Below, one piece after another: positions 1 to 6,338 of a stretch of 16,975 nt of DNA. The stretch is from an uncultured Oscillospiraceae bacterium. Lineage in GTDB: Bacteria > Bacillota > Clostridia > Oscillospirales > Ruminococcaceae. Position 1 is the stretch's first letter. The number at the start of each line of letters is the position of its first letter. The stretch spans positions 1-16,975 of the forward strand of contig CAJULF010000056.1 of the NCBI GenBank assembly GCA_910587135.1, read 5' to 3'. Position numbers and translations under genes: made by a program. Below the pieces are notes generated by a model. It did no database searches. It was not told the DNA's origin and saw only the letters and a program-made list of their open reading frames with translations.

Positions 1-378
1 TTGAAATTTTTTTAAATAATTAGCCTTAGGTCAACCTTTATATACAGTCTGAGCGCACAATCTTTGTGCGGTGTTGCCTTAAAAAAATTCAAAATTCCCG
101 CAATCACGCGCCGTCCGCTGCGCGAGGCTTTGCGCAAACAGCTGCAAAACTTCGCAAGCAGCCACGCGCATTTTGCGCAAAACCACCTCCGCGCGATTGC
201 GGTAACCGATCAGAATTTGCGTAGCAAATTCCTACACTTTTTGAAATTTCATGCGCCGACTTTGCGTTGTCAATAGGCTTTTTCTACAAGCTGTAACATA
301 ATTATTATTTCCAGTACATATTGTACGCGGTGTGCGGAAAAATAAAGCTGTCAAATAAAACTTAAAGGAAGTAATGAA
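1..378. other. Gene-free, repeat-rich left flank
   Basis: No convincing gene is seen here; the short open frames have no ribosome binding site or recognisable protein. The stretch is dense in inverted repeats. GCACAA-TCT-TTGTGC lies at 55-69. A 13-bp pair with one mismatch (CCGCAATCACGCG at 98-110 and CGCGCGATTGCGG at 190-202) encloses about 80 bases, which include the palindromes TTTGCGCAAA and TTTTGCGCAAAA. A perfect GAATTTGC-GTA-GCAAATTC hairpin is at 213-231. Just before pdaA is GTACA-TAT-TGTAC (314-326). No good sigma-70 promoter with normal spacing was found for pdaA. A degenerate mobile or palindromic repeat element is the simplest reading, which is an inference. Confidence 0.6.
62..82 (-). 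repeat. Partial copy of the AAGGCAACACCG palindromic repeat
   Basis: Read on the minus strand, this 21-nt segment is identical to positions 1264-1284, which form the left arm of the 51-nt palindrome on the other side of pdaA. Only one arm of that palindrome is present here. Here the arm's end pairs instead with a short GCACAA to form the hairpin at 55-69. Two copies in 1.3 kb suggest a dispersed intergenic repeat family. Confidence 0.75.
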
Positions 379-1155
379 ATGAAAAGAATAATTGCATTGA
401 TACTGACCGCAGTGACTGTCGCGGCGCTGAGCGGCACAGCCTCGGCGGTTTCGGAATACGAGGACCTTAATTCCTTCGGCAACGCCAAGGTTGCCTACGG
501 AATGGGCGTGGAGCTTGACGCTGAAAACCGTCCGCTCGGCGCGGTGACCGCCCAGAACCAATACGGTGAAATGGGAGCGTTCTTTATCGGCGACAGCACG
601 GAAAAGAGATTGTGGCTCACATTTGACGAGGGCTATGAGAACGGCTATACCTCCGATATACTGGACACCCTGAAGGAAAAGAACGTAAAGGCAGTGTTTT
701 TCGTGACATATGATTATGCCGAGAAAAATCCCGACCTTATAAAACGAATGATTTCCGAGGGGCATACCGTCGGAAATCACACCTATTCGCACCCATCGCT
801 GCCCGATTGTTCCCCCGACGAGATGTACAACGAGCTTTATCAGCTCCATTCCTATATCAGCAGCGAATTCGGATATGAGATGTACGTTATGCGTCCGCCT
901 ATGGGTGAGTTCTCCGAGCGCGTTCTTGCCTGCGCGAGGGGACTGGGCTACACCACCGTACTGTGGAGCTTCGCTTATGAGGACTGGGATCCCGACAAGC
1001 AGCCCGATCAGTCCGCCGCTTTTGAAAAAATAACCTCAAAGACCCACAACGGCGCTGTATACCTGCTTCACGCGGTTTCCGAAACCAATACAAGGCTGCT
1101 CGGAAAAATTATCGACTATTGGCATGAAAACGGTTATGTTGTAACACCTATGTGA
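379..1155 (+). CDS. pdaA: Secreted polysaccharide deacetylase, PdaA-type (peptidoglycan N-acetylmuramic acid deacetylase family)
   Basis: The 258-residue protein starts with a typical signal peptide (basic start, hydrophobic core, likely cleavage after TASA near residue 23), so it should act outside the membrane. The NodB-type deacetylase motifs follow in order: TFDEG with Asp83-Glu84, the metal-binding NHTYSH with His134 and His138, RPPMGEFS near residue 175, and LLHAV with His231. TFDEGYENGYT in place of the common TFDDG is typical of the PdaA branch, which removes acetyl groups from muramic acid in B. subtilis during delta-lactam formation in spore cortex. That role is known for the family and is only inferred here. 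The length is usual for the family. AAGGAAG 7 bases upstream fixes the ATG start. The gene stands alone, converging on the minus-strand operon, and is bracketed by inverted copies of an intergenic repeat. A xylan or chitin deacetylase is less likely. Confidence 0.88.
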   Translation: MKRIIALILTAVTVAALSGTASAVSEYEDLNSFGNAKVAYGMGVELDAENRPLGAVTAQNQYGEMGAFFIGDSTEKRLWLTFDEGYENGYTSDILDTLKEKNVKAVFFVTYDYAEKNPDLIKRMISEGHTVGNHTYSHPSLPDCSPDEMYNELYQLHSYISSEFGYEMYVMRPPMGEFSERVLACARGLGYTTVLWSFAYEDWDPDKQPDQSAAFEKITSKTHNGAVYLLHAVSETNTRLLGKIIDYWHENGYVVTPM

Positions 1156-1263
1156 AACAGATATTAGTTATCGGAGGGTGTTTTTAAGCTCCGAAAAGAA
1201 CGGATTTTCGAGCCCCAATTAACAAGAATACGGTAAATTTTGAGATTTTATGCATTGTTACAG

Positions 1264-1319
1264 TTAAGGCAACACCGCACAAAGCCCGCGCTTAGCGCTT
1301 TGCACGGTGTTGCCTTGAT
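1264..1319. repeat. 51-nt palindromic repeat between convergent genes
   Basis: Arms 1266-1284 and 1298-1316 pair at 17 of 19 positions (AAGGCAACACCG against CGGTGTTGCCTT, then CAAAG against CTTTG). The loop itself contains GCGC-TTA-GCGC (1288-1298). On the plus strand it is followed by GATTTTTATTG, so it could end pdaA transcription. The minus-strand side lacks a T tract. The 21 bases at 1264-1284 recur inverted at 62-82. It is either a REP-like repeat recruited as a terminator or simply a mobile repeat. Confidence 0.7.
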
Positions 1320-1321
1320 TT

Positions 1322-2236
1322 TTATTGTTGGTCTGCAAGCTGCTCGGATATTTCGGAGAAAACCTCGGCAGTGCGGGCGGTGGGGCGCTCAAAGCAGCGC
1401 GCGGTCACAAACAGGAGGACTGATCCGCTGTCCAGCATTGCCGCTATTTCCGTATTTGAGCGCAGTTGTGTTTTGGTGAGAGAGTTGTCCGCGACGATGT
1501 ATTTCGGGGAAAGCTCTCCAACGCTCTGCGGCTCGCAGTACCCCTCGCCGGCGCATAGGTTTTCGCCCGTTATGGACAGCACAGCGCTTTCAAAGGTATT
1601 GCCGCCCGCGAGAGTGAGCTTTTCGGTTACATAAACAAAGCTTTCAAGTTGTACGTCCGCCGCCGCTTCAAGAGCGGAGCGCGCGGAGTTTCCCGCCAGA
1701 GCCGCTTTTTCCGTTTCCTTCTCGGAATCGATAAGCTCCCTGCCGTAAAAAACCGCGGCGATATCGCGGTACAGTCCCGAATATCCATCCAAGCTGCGCG
1801 GCGCGTCAAGCTCGGGCACGGCTATTCCCGCCGCGTTAAGCGTGTAGATGTCACGCTCCGAAAGACCCGCCAGAGTAAACACCGCGTCGGGATTCAGGGA
1901 AATTATTTTTTCAATATCGGGATTTTCGCTGCTGCCGACACCCTCTGTGTTTATGTCTTCGGGAAAATCGCAGTAGGCACTGATACCGCACAGTCTGTCG
2001 GCAAATCCCAGCTCCGCGATTATCTCGGTCACCGCGGGCGAAAGACTTACAACGCGCTCCGCGGAGCTTTCAAGCAAAGCCCCCCCGACCGTGACGGGGA
2101 AAGCTGTTACCTCGTTCTCGGCGGCGCTGTTTTTTACTGTAAGCTCATGGGGCAGAGAGGATTCCTCGTCCTTTTCGCAGCCGGAAAGCAGCATAATACC
2201 GCACAGAGCAAGCGCTGCTATTTTCATTATTTTCAA
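1322..2236 (-). CDS. BtuF-like ABC transporter substrate-binding lipoprotein
   Basis: A 304-residue lipoprotein: the first 20 residues are a signal peptide ending in the lipobox LLSGC, so Cys20 is expected to be lipidated and the protein to sit on the outer face of the membrane. The body fits the helical-backbone binding proteins of cobalamin and iron-siderophore importers (Peripla_BP_2). It shows VVSLSPAVTEIIAELG after about residue 60, then a DIEKIISLNPDAVF segment and a C-terminal SVLLFVTARCFE region. The TTG at 2236 is preferred because GGAGG lies 7 bases upstream; the ATG three codons later would be 16 bases away. It is the last gene of the NUDIX-dus-DUF815 operon, 16 bases after DUF815. 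No permease or ATPase partner is in the window, so the ligand is unknown. The second half of the protein diverges from classic BtuF. Confidence 0.8.
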   Translation of the reverse strand: MKIMKIAALALCGIMLLSGCEKDEESSLPHELTVKNSAAENEVTAFPVTVGGALLESSAERVVSLSPAVTEIIAELGFADRLCGISAYCDFPEDINTEGVGSSENPDIEKIISLNPDAVFTLAGLSERDIYTLNAAGIAVPELDAPRSLDGYSGLYRDIAAVFYGRELIDSEKETEKAALAGNSARSALEAAADVQLESFVYVTEKLTLAGGNTFESAVLSITGENLCAGEGYCEPQSVGELSPKYIVADNSLTKTQLRSNTEIAAMLDSGSVLLFVTARCFERPTARTAEVFSEISEQLADQQ

Positions 2237-2252
2237 AGCTTTACCTCCGCTT

Positions 2253-3422
2253 TTAATATTCCATACCCATTTCTATCCTGCCGTAAAGCCAATCCGTAAA
2301 CTGCCGCGCTATTCTCGGAGAGCGTCCGCCGCGTTTCAGCGCAAAGCGCTCCGCTGCCGCGAACAGCTCTTCCTCGGTAATACATATACCTCTGTCTGCT
2401 GCCAGTTTTCTTACGATATCCAGATATACTTCTTTGCTTGGCTTTGAAAAGGTAACAAACAGTCCGAAGCGGTCGGCGAGGGTCATGCTCTCGTCGATGG
2501 CGTCCGCGCCGCCGATTTCCCGCTCAAACTCGGTTTCCTTGATGATCTTGCGGCGGTTGGTGGTGGCGTAAATAAGAATATTGCCGGGTCTGGCGGACAG
2601 AGAACCCTCAAGCGCCGCTTTCAGGATACCGAAACGGTCGTCGTTCTCGGAAAAAGTCAGGTCGTCAATAGTTATGATAAATTTTAGAGGAACGCGCTTC
2701 AGCAGCCGAAACAGCGCGGGAAGCTCCCCGACGTCCTTTTTGGACAGCTCCACCATGCGCAGCCCATCAAATTCGTTCAGTATAGCCTTTACCGTGCTGG
2801 ATTTGCCTGTGCCCCTGTCGCCGTACAGCAGTACGTTCTGAGCGGGCTTGCCGTTCAGAAAGCAAACCGTGTTTTCCACGACCTGATTTCGTTGAACCTC
2901 ATAGTTTTTAAGGTCGGAGAGCCGCACGGGGTCGGTGTTCTCAATGGGGCAAAGCTTGCCGCAATAGCTGAACGCTTTGTATTTCGCGAAGATGCCGCTT
3001 CCGTTTCTTGCGGCGAAATCCGTGAAATATTCCGCGGTATATTCAAAGCTGCCCTGCTCGTAATCGGGAAGCTCCCCGAAAATATCTCCGTATTTCTCGG
3101 AAAGCTCCGCTTTCAGCCGCCGCGGTGAATACTCCGCGATATGCCCGATTATTTTCAAATCGCTCTCCACAGCCTTTATACGAAGCTCCGAAGGATTTTC
3201 CGCGGTGAGCGAAATAAAGGGGCTGTCCGAAAAAATCAACATATCCTTAAGGTATTCCCCAAGGGACTTGTCCGCCGCCAGAAGAGTTCCGCATATCCGC
3301 GAATATGCTTCAATGCTTTTTGTCGCGGAGTGTCCGCCGAGGGCGGAAAACGCTTTTATAAGCACGTCGTTTTTCACGTTAAACGCGCATATCCCTGCCA
3401 GTTCATGTCTGAAATTATTCAT
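2253..3422 (-). CDS. DUF815-family AAA+ ATP-binding protein
   Basis: The 389-residue protein matches the DUF815 (PF05673) pattern: a poorly conserved N-terminal half and a C-terminal AAA+ core. The Walker A motif GDRGTGKSS is near residue 200, Walker B is FIITIDDLTF, the sensor-like segment is ILIYATTNRR, and an arginine-rich KRGGRSPRIAR segment lies near the end. The biochemical role of this family is not established to my knowledge. An open frame extends 18 codons further upstream, but ATG at 3422 is chosen because AGGGAG sits just before it and because it overlaps the end of dus by 8 bases (ATGAATAA), an arrangement typical of translational coupling. It lies between a tRNA-modifying enzyme and a binding lipoprotein, which suggests no clear shared pathway. 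A cytoplasmic location is expected, as no membrane segment is seen. Confidence 0.85.
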   Translation of the reverse strand: MNNFRHELAGICAFNVKNDVLIKAFSALGGHSATKSIEAYSRICGTLLAADKSLGEYLKDMLIFSDSPFISLTAENPSELRIKAVESDLKIIGHIAEYSPRRLKAELSEKYGDIFGELPDYEQGSFEYTAEYFTDFAARNGSGIFAKYKAFSYCGKLCPIENTDPVRLSDLKNYEVQRNQVVENTVCFLNGKPAQNVLLYGDRGTGKSSTVKAILNEFDGLRMVELSKKDVGELPALFRLLKRVPLKFIITIDDLTFSENDDRFGILKAALEGSLSARPGNILIYATTNRRKIIKETEFEREIGGADAIDESMTLADRFGLFVTFSKPSKEVYLDIVRKLAADRGICITEEELFAAAERFALKRGGRSPRIARQFTDWLYGRIEMGMEY

Positions 3423-4401
3423 TATTTTCTCCCTGCTGCCATAATATTTCTTGTATAAGCCCGTCAAGATCCGCAAGCGAGCTGAGCGATCCGCATCTGT
3501 TTCTGAACCGCGCGGCGCCCTGCATTCCCTTTAGATACCACGCGGCGTGGCGGCGCGCTTCCTTTATCCCGATATGCTCCCCCTTATCCTCGATAAGCAG
3601 CGCGATATGCTCCCTCATTATTTCGAGCTTTTCTGCGGGAGATGGGTCGGGACGGGGCGGCTTTCCCTCAAAATAATCGCGTATCTGTCCGAAAAGCCAC
3701 GGTCTGCCATAGCTCCCCCTGCCTATCATAACAAGGTCGCAGCCCGTATAGGAGTACATTTCCGCGCAGCTTTCGGGAGAATCAACGTCGCCGTTTCCTA
3801 TAACGGGAATATTCACCGCGCGCTTTACCTCGCGGATAGTATCCCAATCCGCCTTGCCCGAATACAGCTGTTCCCGTGTGCGCCCGTGAACGGCTATCGC
3901 CGCCGCGCCGTTTTCTTCCGCGATTTTCGCAAGCTCAACGGCATTCACACTATTTTCGTCCCAACCTTTACGTATTTTCACGGTAACGGGAATATCGGTT
4001 GCGGACACCGCTGCCGCGACAAGCTCACCAAAAAGCCGCGGGGTTTTCATCAAAGCGCTCCCTGCACCGCCGCCCGTGATTTTTGGCATGGGACAGCCCG
4101 CGTTGATATCAATAATATCAGGGGAGTATCGCTCCGCTATTTTCACGGCTTTTGCCATAAATTCGGGCTCCGAGCCGAAAAGCTGCACAGCCATGGGGCG
4201 CTCCGCGTCGGTAACGGTAAGCAGCTCCGCGGTCTTGCTGTCGGAGTAAACCAACCCTTTGCAGCTCGCCATCTCGCCAACGCAGTAAGCCGCGCCGTAT
4301 TTTTTCGCCATCAGCCGATAGGCTCTGTCCGCCACGCTTGCCATAGGCGCGAGTGCGGCGGTCTTTTCTATTTTTACATTTCCTATGATAATATATTCCA
4401 A
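3415..4401 (-). CDS. dus: tRNA-dihydrouridine synthase (DusB-like)
   Basis: A flavin enzyme that reduces uridine to dihydrouridine in tRNA with NAD(P)H. The 328-residue protein has the usual layout: an FMN-binding start (LAPMASVADRAYR, residues 17-29, where most relatives have LAPMAGVTD), the catalytic cysteine in INAGCPMPKI (Cys103), VKIRKGWD, AVHGRTREQ, PVIGNGDV and GRGSYGRPWLF phosphate-binding motifs of the TIM barrel, and a C-terminal helical tRNA-binding part. The start is TTG at 4401: AAAGGA, which overlaps the NUDIX stop codon, lies 8 bases upstream, and no ATG occurs before the essential APMAS motif. It is second in a four-gene operon, 5 bases after the NUDIX gene. The subfamily (DusB rather than DusA or DusC) is inferred from general resemblance to Firmicutes homologues. 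Confidence 0.92.
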   Translation of the reverse strand: MEYIIIGNVKIEKTAALAPMASVADRAYRLMAKKYGAAYCVGEMASCKGLVYSDSKTAELLTVTDAERPMAVQLFGSEPEFMAKAVKIAERYSPDIIDINAGCPMPKITGGGAGSALMKTPRLFGELVAAAVSATDIPVTVKIRKGWDENSVNAVELAKIAEENGAAAIAVHGRTREQLYSGKADWDTIREVKRAVNIPVIGNGDVDSPESCAEMYSYTGCDLVMIGRGSYGRPWLFGQIRDYFEGKPPRPDPSPAEKLEIMREHIALLIEDKGEHIGIKEARRHAAWYLKGMQGAARFRNRCGSLSSLADLDGLIQEILWQQGENNE

Positions 4402-4406
4402 ATCGG

Positions 4407-4943
4407 TTATCCTTTCGTTTCGCCCCTTGTGTGAGTTCCCCTTTGGGTGGAGAACAGGAACAGCAGCTCAATAAGCGATTTGTTGTAGGGGATAAACTCC
4501 CCGCTGTCTATCATGGAGAAGATCTCCTCCTTATCCGCCCACTTTACCGCCTGCACCTCTTCATACTGGAGCTTCAGGGAGCTTATGTCGACCTCTCGCT
4601 TTACGCACCAGATATCGTCAAAGCCGACGTCAAAATTGATGGTAAGGCTCGGGCGTTCGTTTTCGAGGGAGAGGGTGTATCCCAGCTCCTCAAGCACCTC
4701 GCGCTCCGCGGCAGTCCTGCTCGTGTCCCCCGCGACCGCCGAGCCGCCGACGGTCAGATCCCACATATTGCTCCAACCCTCCTTGAACGGCTGCCGCTGC
4801 TGTATAAGCATACGCCCCGCGTCATCGAAAACGCACACATGGATAACCATATGATAGCGCCCCTCGGGGACAGGCTTGCCGCGCTCCAGTGTCTGACCCG
4901 TTTTTTCTCTGTCCTCGTTGTATAAGTCCCAAAGCTCCGCCAT
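4407..4943 (-). CDS. NUDIX hydrolase (YfcD / isopentenyl-diphosphate isomerase-like)
   Basis: The 178-residue cytoplasmic protein opens with ELWDLYNEDREKTGQTLERG, typical of the YfcD-like NUDIX group. The NUDIX box follows at residues 67-89: GSAVAGD, then REVLEELGY. Asp73 replaces the usual first Glu, while the metal-binding REVLEE core (81-86) is intact, so hydrolytic activity is plausible. The substrate cannot be read from sequence; relatives are annotated loosely as NUDIX hydrolases or IPP-isomerase-like proteins. It is the first gene of the minus-strand operon, preceded by AAAGGA and a good promoter about 55 bases upstream. Its stop codon overlaps the ribosome binding site of dus. Confidence 0.85.
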   Translation of the reverse strand: MAELWDLYNEDREKTGQTLERGKPVPEGRYHMVIHVCVFDDAGRMLIQQRQPFKEGWSNMWDLTVGGSAVAGDTSRTAAEREVLEELGYTLSLENERPSLTINFDVGFDDIWCVKREVDISSLKLQYEEVQAVKWADKEEIFSMIDSGEFIPYNKSLIELLFLFSTQRGTHTRGETKG

Positions 4944-4996
4944 AATTTTGTCCTTTCTGGAATATTTCGATCATATTCACTGTATTTTCATCTTAT

Positions 4997-5025
4997 ATTT
5001 TAGCATAAAAGTTAAAAGTGTTCAA
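4997..5025 (-). promoter_or_regulatory. SigA-type promoter of the NUDIX-dus-DUF815-lipoprotein operon
   Basis: On the minus strand, TTGAAC (5020-5025) and TAAAAT (4997-5002) are separated by 17 bases, placing the transcription start near 4990, about 45 bases before the NUDIX start codon. It lies back to back with the acyltransferase promoter. Confidence 0.7.
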
Positions 5026-5032
5026 GTTGTTA

Positions 5033-5061
5033 TTGTAATTTTTTTTATTTTATGTTAAAAT
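5033..5061 (+). promoter_or_regulatory. SigA-type promoter of the membrane acyltransferase gene
   Basis: TTGTAA (5033-5038) and TAAAAT (5056-5061) are 17 bases apart, about 53 bases before the ATG at 5115. The two divergent -35 boxes are only 7 bases apart, so the promoters may compete or be controlled together. Confidence 0.65.
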
Positions 5062-5114
5062 AGAAATTAGGTCACATGACACAAAGGCATACAGCTTAAG
5101 ATCAGGAGAAAAAA

Positions 5115-5969
5115 ATGAGTGAGAAAATTGCAAAAAAGCCGCAGGGCAGGGTAGGACTGCTCGACGAGGTCCGCGGATTCGCGATAATATGCATGGTGGT
5201 GTACCATGCCATGTATGATTTAAGATTTGTTTTCGGATTGGACGTTCCGATATTTTTCGAGGACTGGTTTGACGTAATACGGGACGTTTTCGCCGGGATG
5301 TTTATTTTTATCTCGGGAACGGTTTGCAGATACTCGAGGAATAATCTCAAAAGGGGAGCGCAGTGCTTTTTTATAGGTATGGTGATGACTTTTGTGATGC
5401 CTTTTTTCACGGGAGGAACGATTTATTTCGGAATTCTGCATTTTCTTGGAGTTTCCATGATGCTTTTCGGACTTGGCGAAAAGCTTTTCGACATACTCCC
5501 CGCATGGGTTGGGATAATAGTGTGCACGGCGCTGTTCGTACTTACATGGAACGTTCCGAATTCCCCGATAATCACCAATGTTCCCCGCGCGATATGGGAC
5601 AGCGGCAGCTATACCGCCATAGGTCCGAGCCTGTCTGCGGTAGTCGAGGATTACTCAAACAGCTTTATCGGAATAAAAGGGTTGTTTGAGTGGCATTTGC
5701 CCGAAAAGGCTTACCAAGTGGGAGCGCTGTTCCCGTTGGGACTGCATAACGGTCGTTTTGCTTCCTCGGATTATTTCCCCATGCTGCCATGGTTCTTCCT
5801 GTTTATTGCGGGAAGCTGCTTTGGAGTTTGGGCGAAAAACGGCTCTTTGCCGAAATTCTTTTACCCCACTCATATAAAGTGGCTGTCGGCGGTGGGCAAG
5901 TATACCATTTGGATATATGTGCTCCATCAGCCCGTTCTGTATCTGATTTTCTCGATGATATTCCGATAA
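5115..5969 (+). CDS. DUF1624 (HGSNAT catalytic-like) integral membrane protein, probable acyltransferase
   Basis: The 284-residue protein begins with a short basic stretch and then GLLDEVRGFAIICMVVYHA, the hallmark start of the heparan-alpha-glucosaminide N-acetyltransferase-like membrane family (PF07786), with the conserved Asp, Arg and His in the first helix. About seven hydrophobic segments follow (roughly residues 15-35, 60-75, 88-105, 108-125, 128-150, 225-245 and 258-280). FISGTVCRYSRNN and FGILHFLGVSMM match the family. The family is thought to move acyl groups across the membrane onto sugars; the substrate here is unknown. AGGAG 7-8 bases upstream supports the start. The gene is single, with its own promoter and a T-rich hairpin downstream. 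Confidence 0.8.
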   Translation: MSEKIAKKPQGRVGLLDEVRGFAIICMVVYHAMYDLRFVFGLDVPIFFEDWFDVIRDVFAGMFIFISGTVCRYSRNNLKRGAQCFFIGMVMTFVMPFFTGGTIYFGILHFLGVSMMLFGLGEKLFDILPAWVGIIVCTALFVLTWNVPNSPIITNVPRAIWDSGSYTAIGPSLSAVVEDYSNSFIGIKGLFEWHLPEKAYQVGALFPLGLHNGRFASSDYFPMLPWFFLFIAGSCFGVWAKNGSLPKFFYPTHIKWLSAVGKYTIWIYVLHQPVLYLIFSMIFR

Positions 5970-6007
5970 TGCTGTTACAGCGCAAAAAAATGAAAATTTT
6001 ATGAAAA

Positions 6008-6033
6008 TTTTCAGGATTTTTCTGGAAATTTTT
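6008..6033 (+). terminator. Probable terminator after the acyltransferase gene
   Basis: TTTTCAG (6008-6014) pairs with CTGGAAA (6022-6028) with one G-U pair, and is followed by TTTTT. The stem is short and AT-rich, so strength is uncertain. Confidence 0.45.
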
Positions 6034-6224
6034 GCACAAACGAAATTTAATGCGTGTTGTTCCGCCGCGAAAATCAAGTAATTGTCACCAAAAAAATCGG
6101 AAAAAGCGCCGCGCACAGGCAGAAAATCCCCGGAAAAACGTCTGCGAAGCCTTTAACAGCCGTATTTTATCGCATTTCCGATATAAGGCGGGAATGTTTA
6201 CAGAAAGTGTTGCGAATAAAGTAC

Positions 6225-6253
6225 TTGCAAAAATGTGAGGAATGATGTATAAT
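6225..6253 (+). promoter_or_regulatory. SigA-type promoter of lon
   Basis: TTGCAA (6225-6230) and a perfect TATAAT (6248-6253) are 17 bases apart. Transcription should start near 6260, leaving a leader of about 80 bases before the ATG at 6339. Confidence 0.75.
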
Positions 6254-6338
6254 ATGTTTCGGCGTTGGTATTTGCCGACCCGAAGTCAGCCGCAGGATCA
6301 TACGTAATAATTGTTGAAACCCGAAAGGATTGATATTT

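Larger units (their letters stand above)
5970..6338. other. Acyltransferase-lon spacer
   Basis: No gene is seen in these 369 bases. They hold an AT-rich direct repeat (ATGAAAATTTT twice at 5989-6010), the terminator hairpin at 6008-6033, about 190 bases without recognisable structure, and the lon promoter with its leader. The lon leader can form TTCGG...CCGAA around a CGGC/GCCG stem (about 6256-6284). No CIRCE or CtsR-like heat-shock operator was recognised by eye. Confidence 0.55.

Noticed and set aside
3547..4434. 295-residue open frame on the plus strand
   Set aside because: It lies antisense to dus and has no ribosome binding site or recognisable domain; the dus motifs on the other strand explain the openness.
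6225..6338. Heat-shock operator (CIRCE or CtsR) before lon
   Set aside because: No GGTCAAA-type direct repeat or CIRCE inverted repeat could be found by eye.
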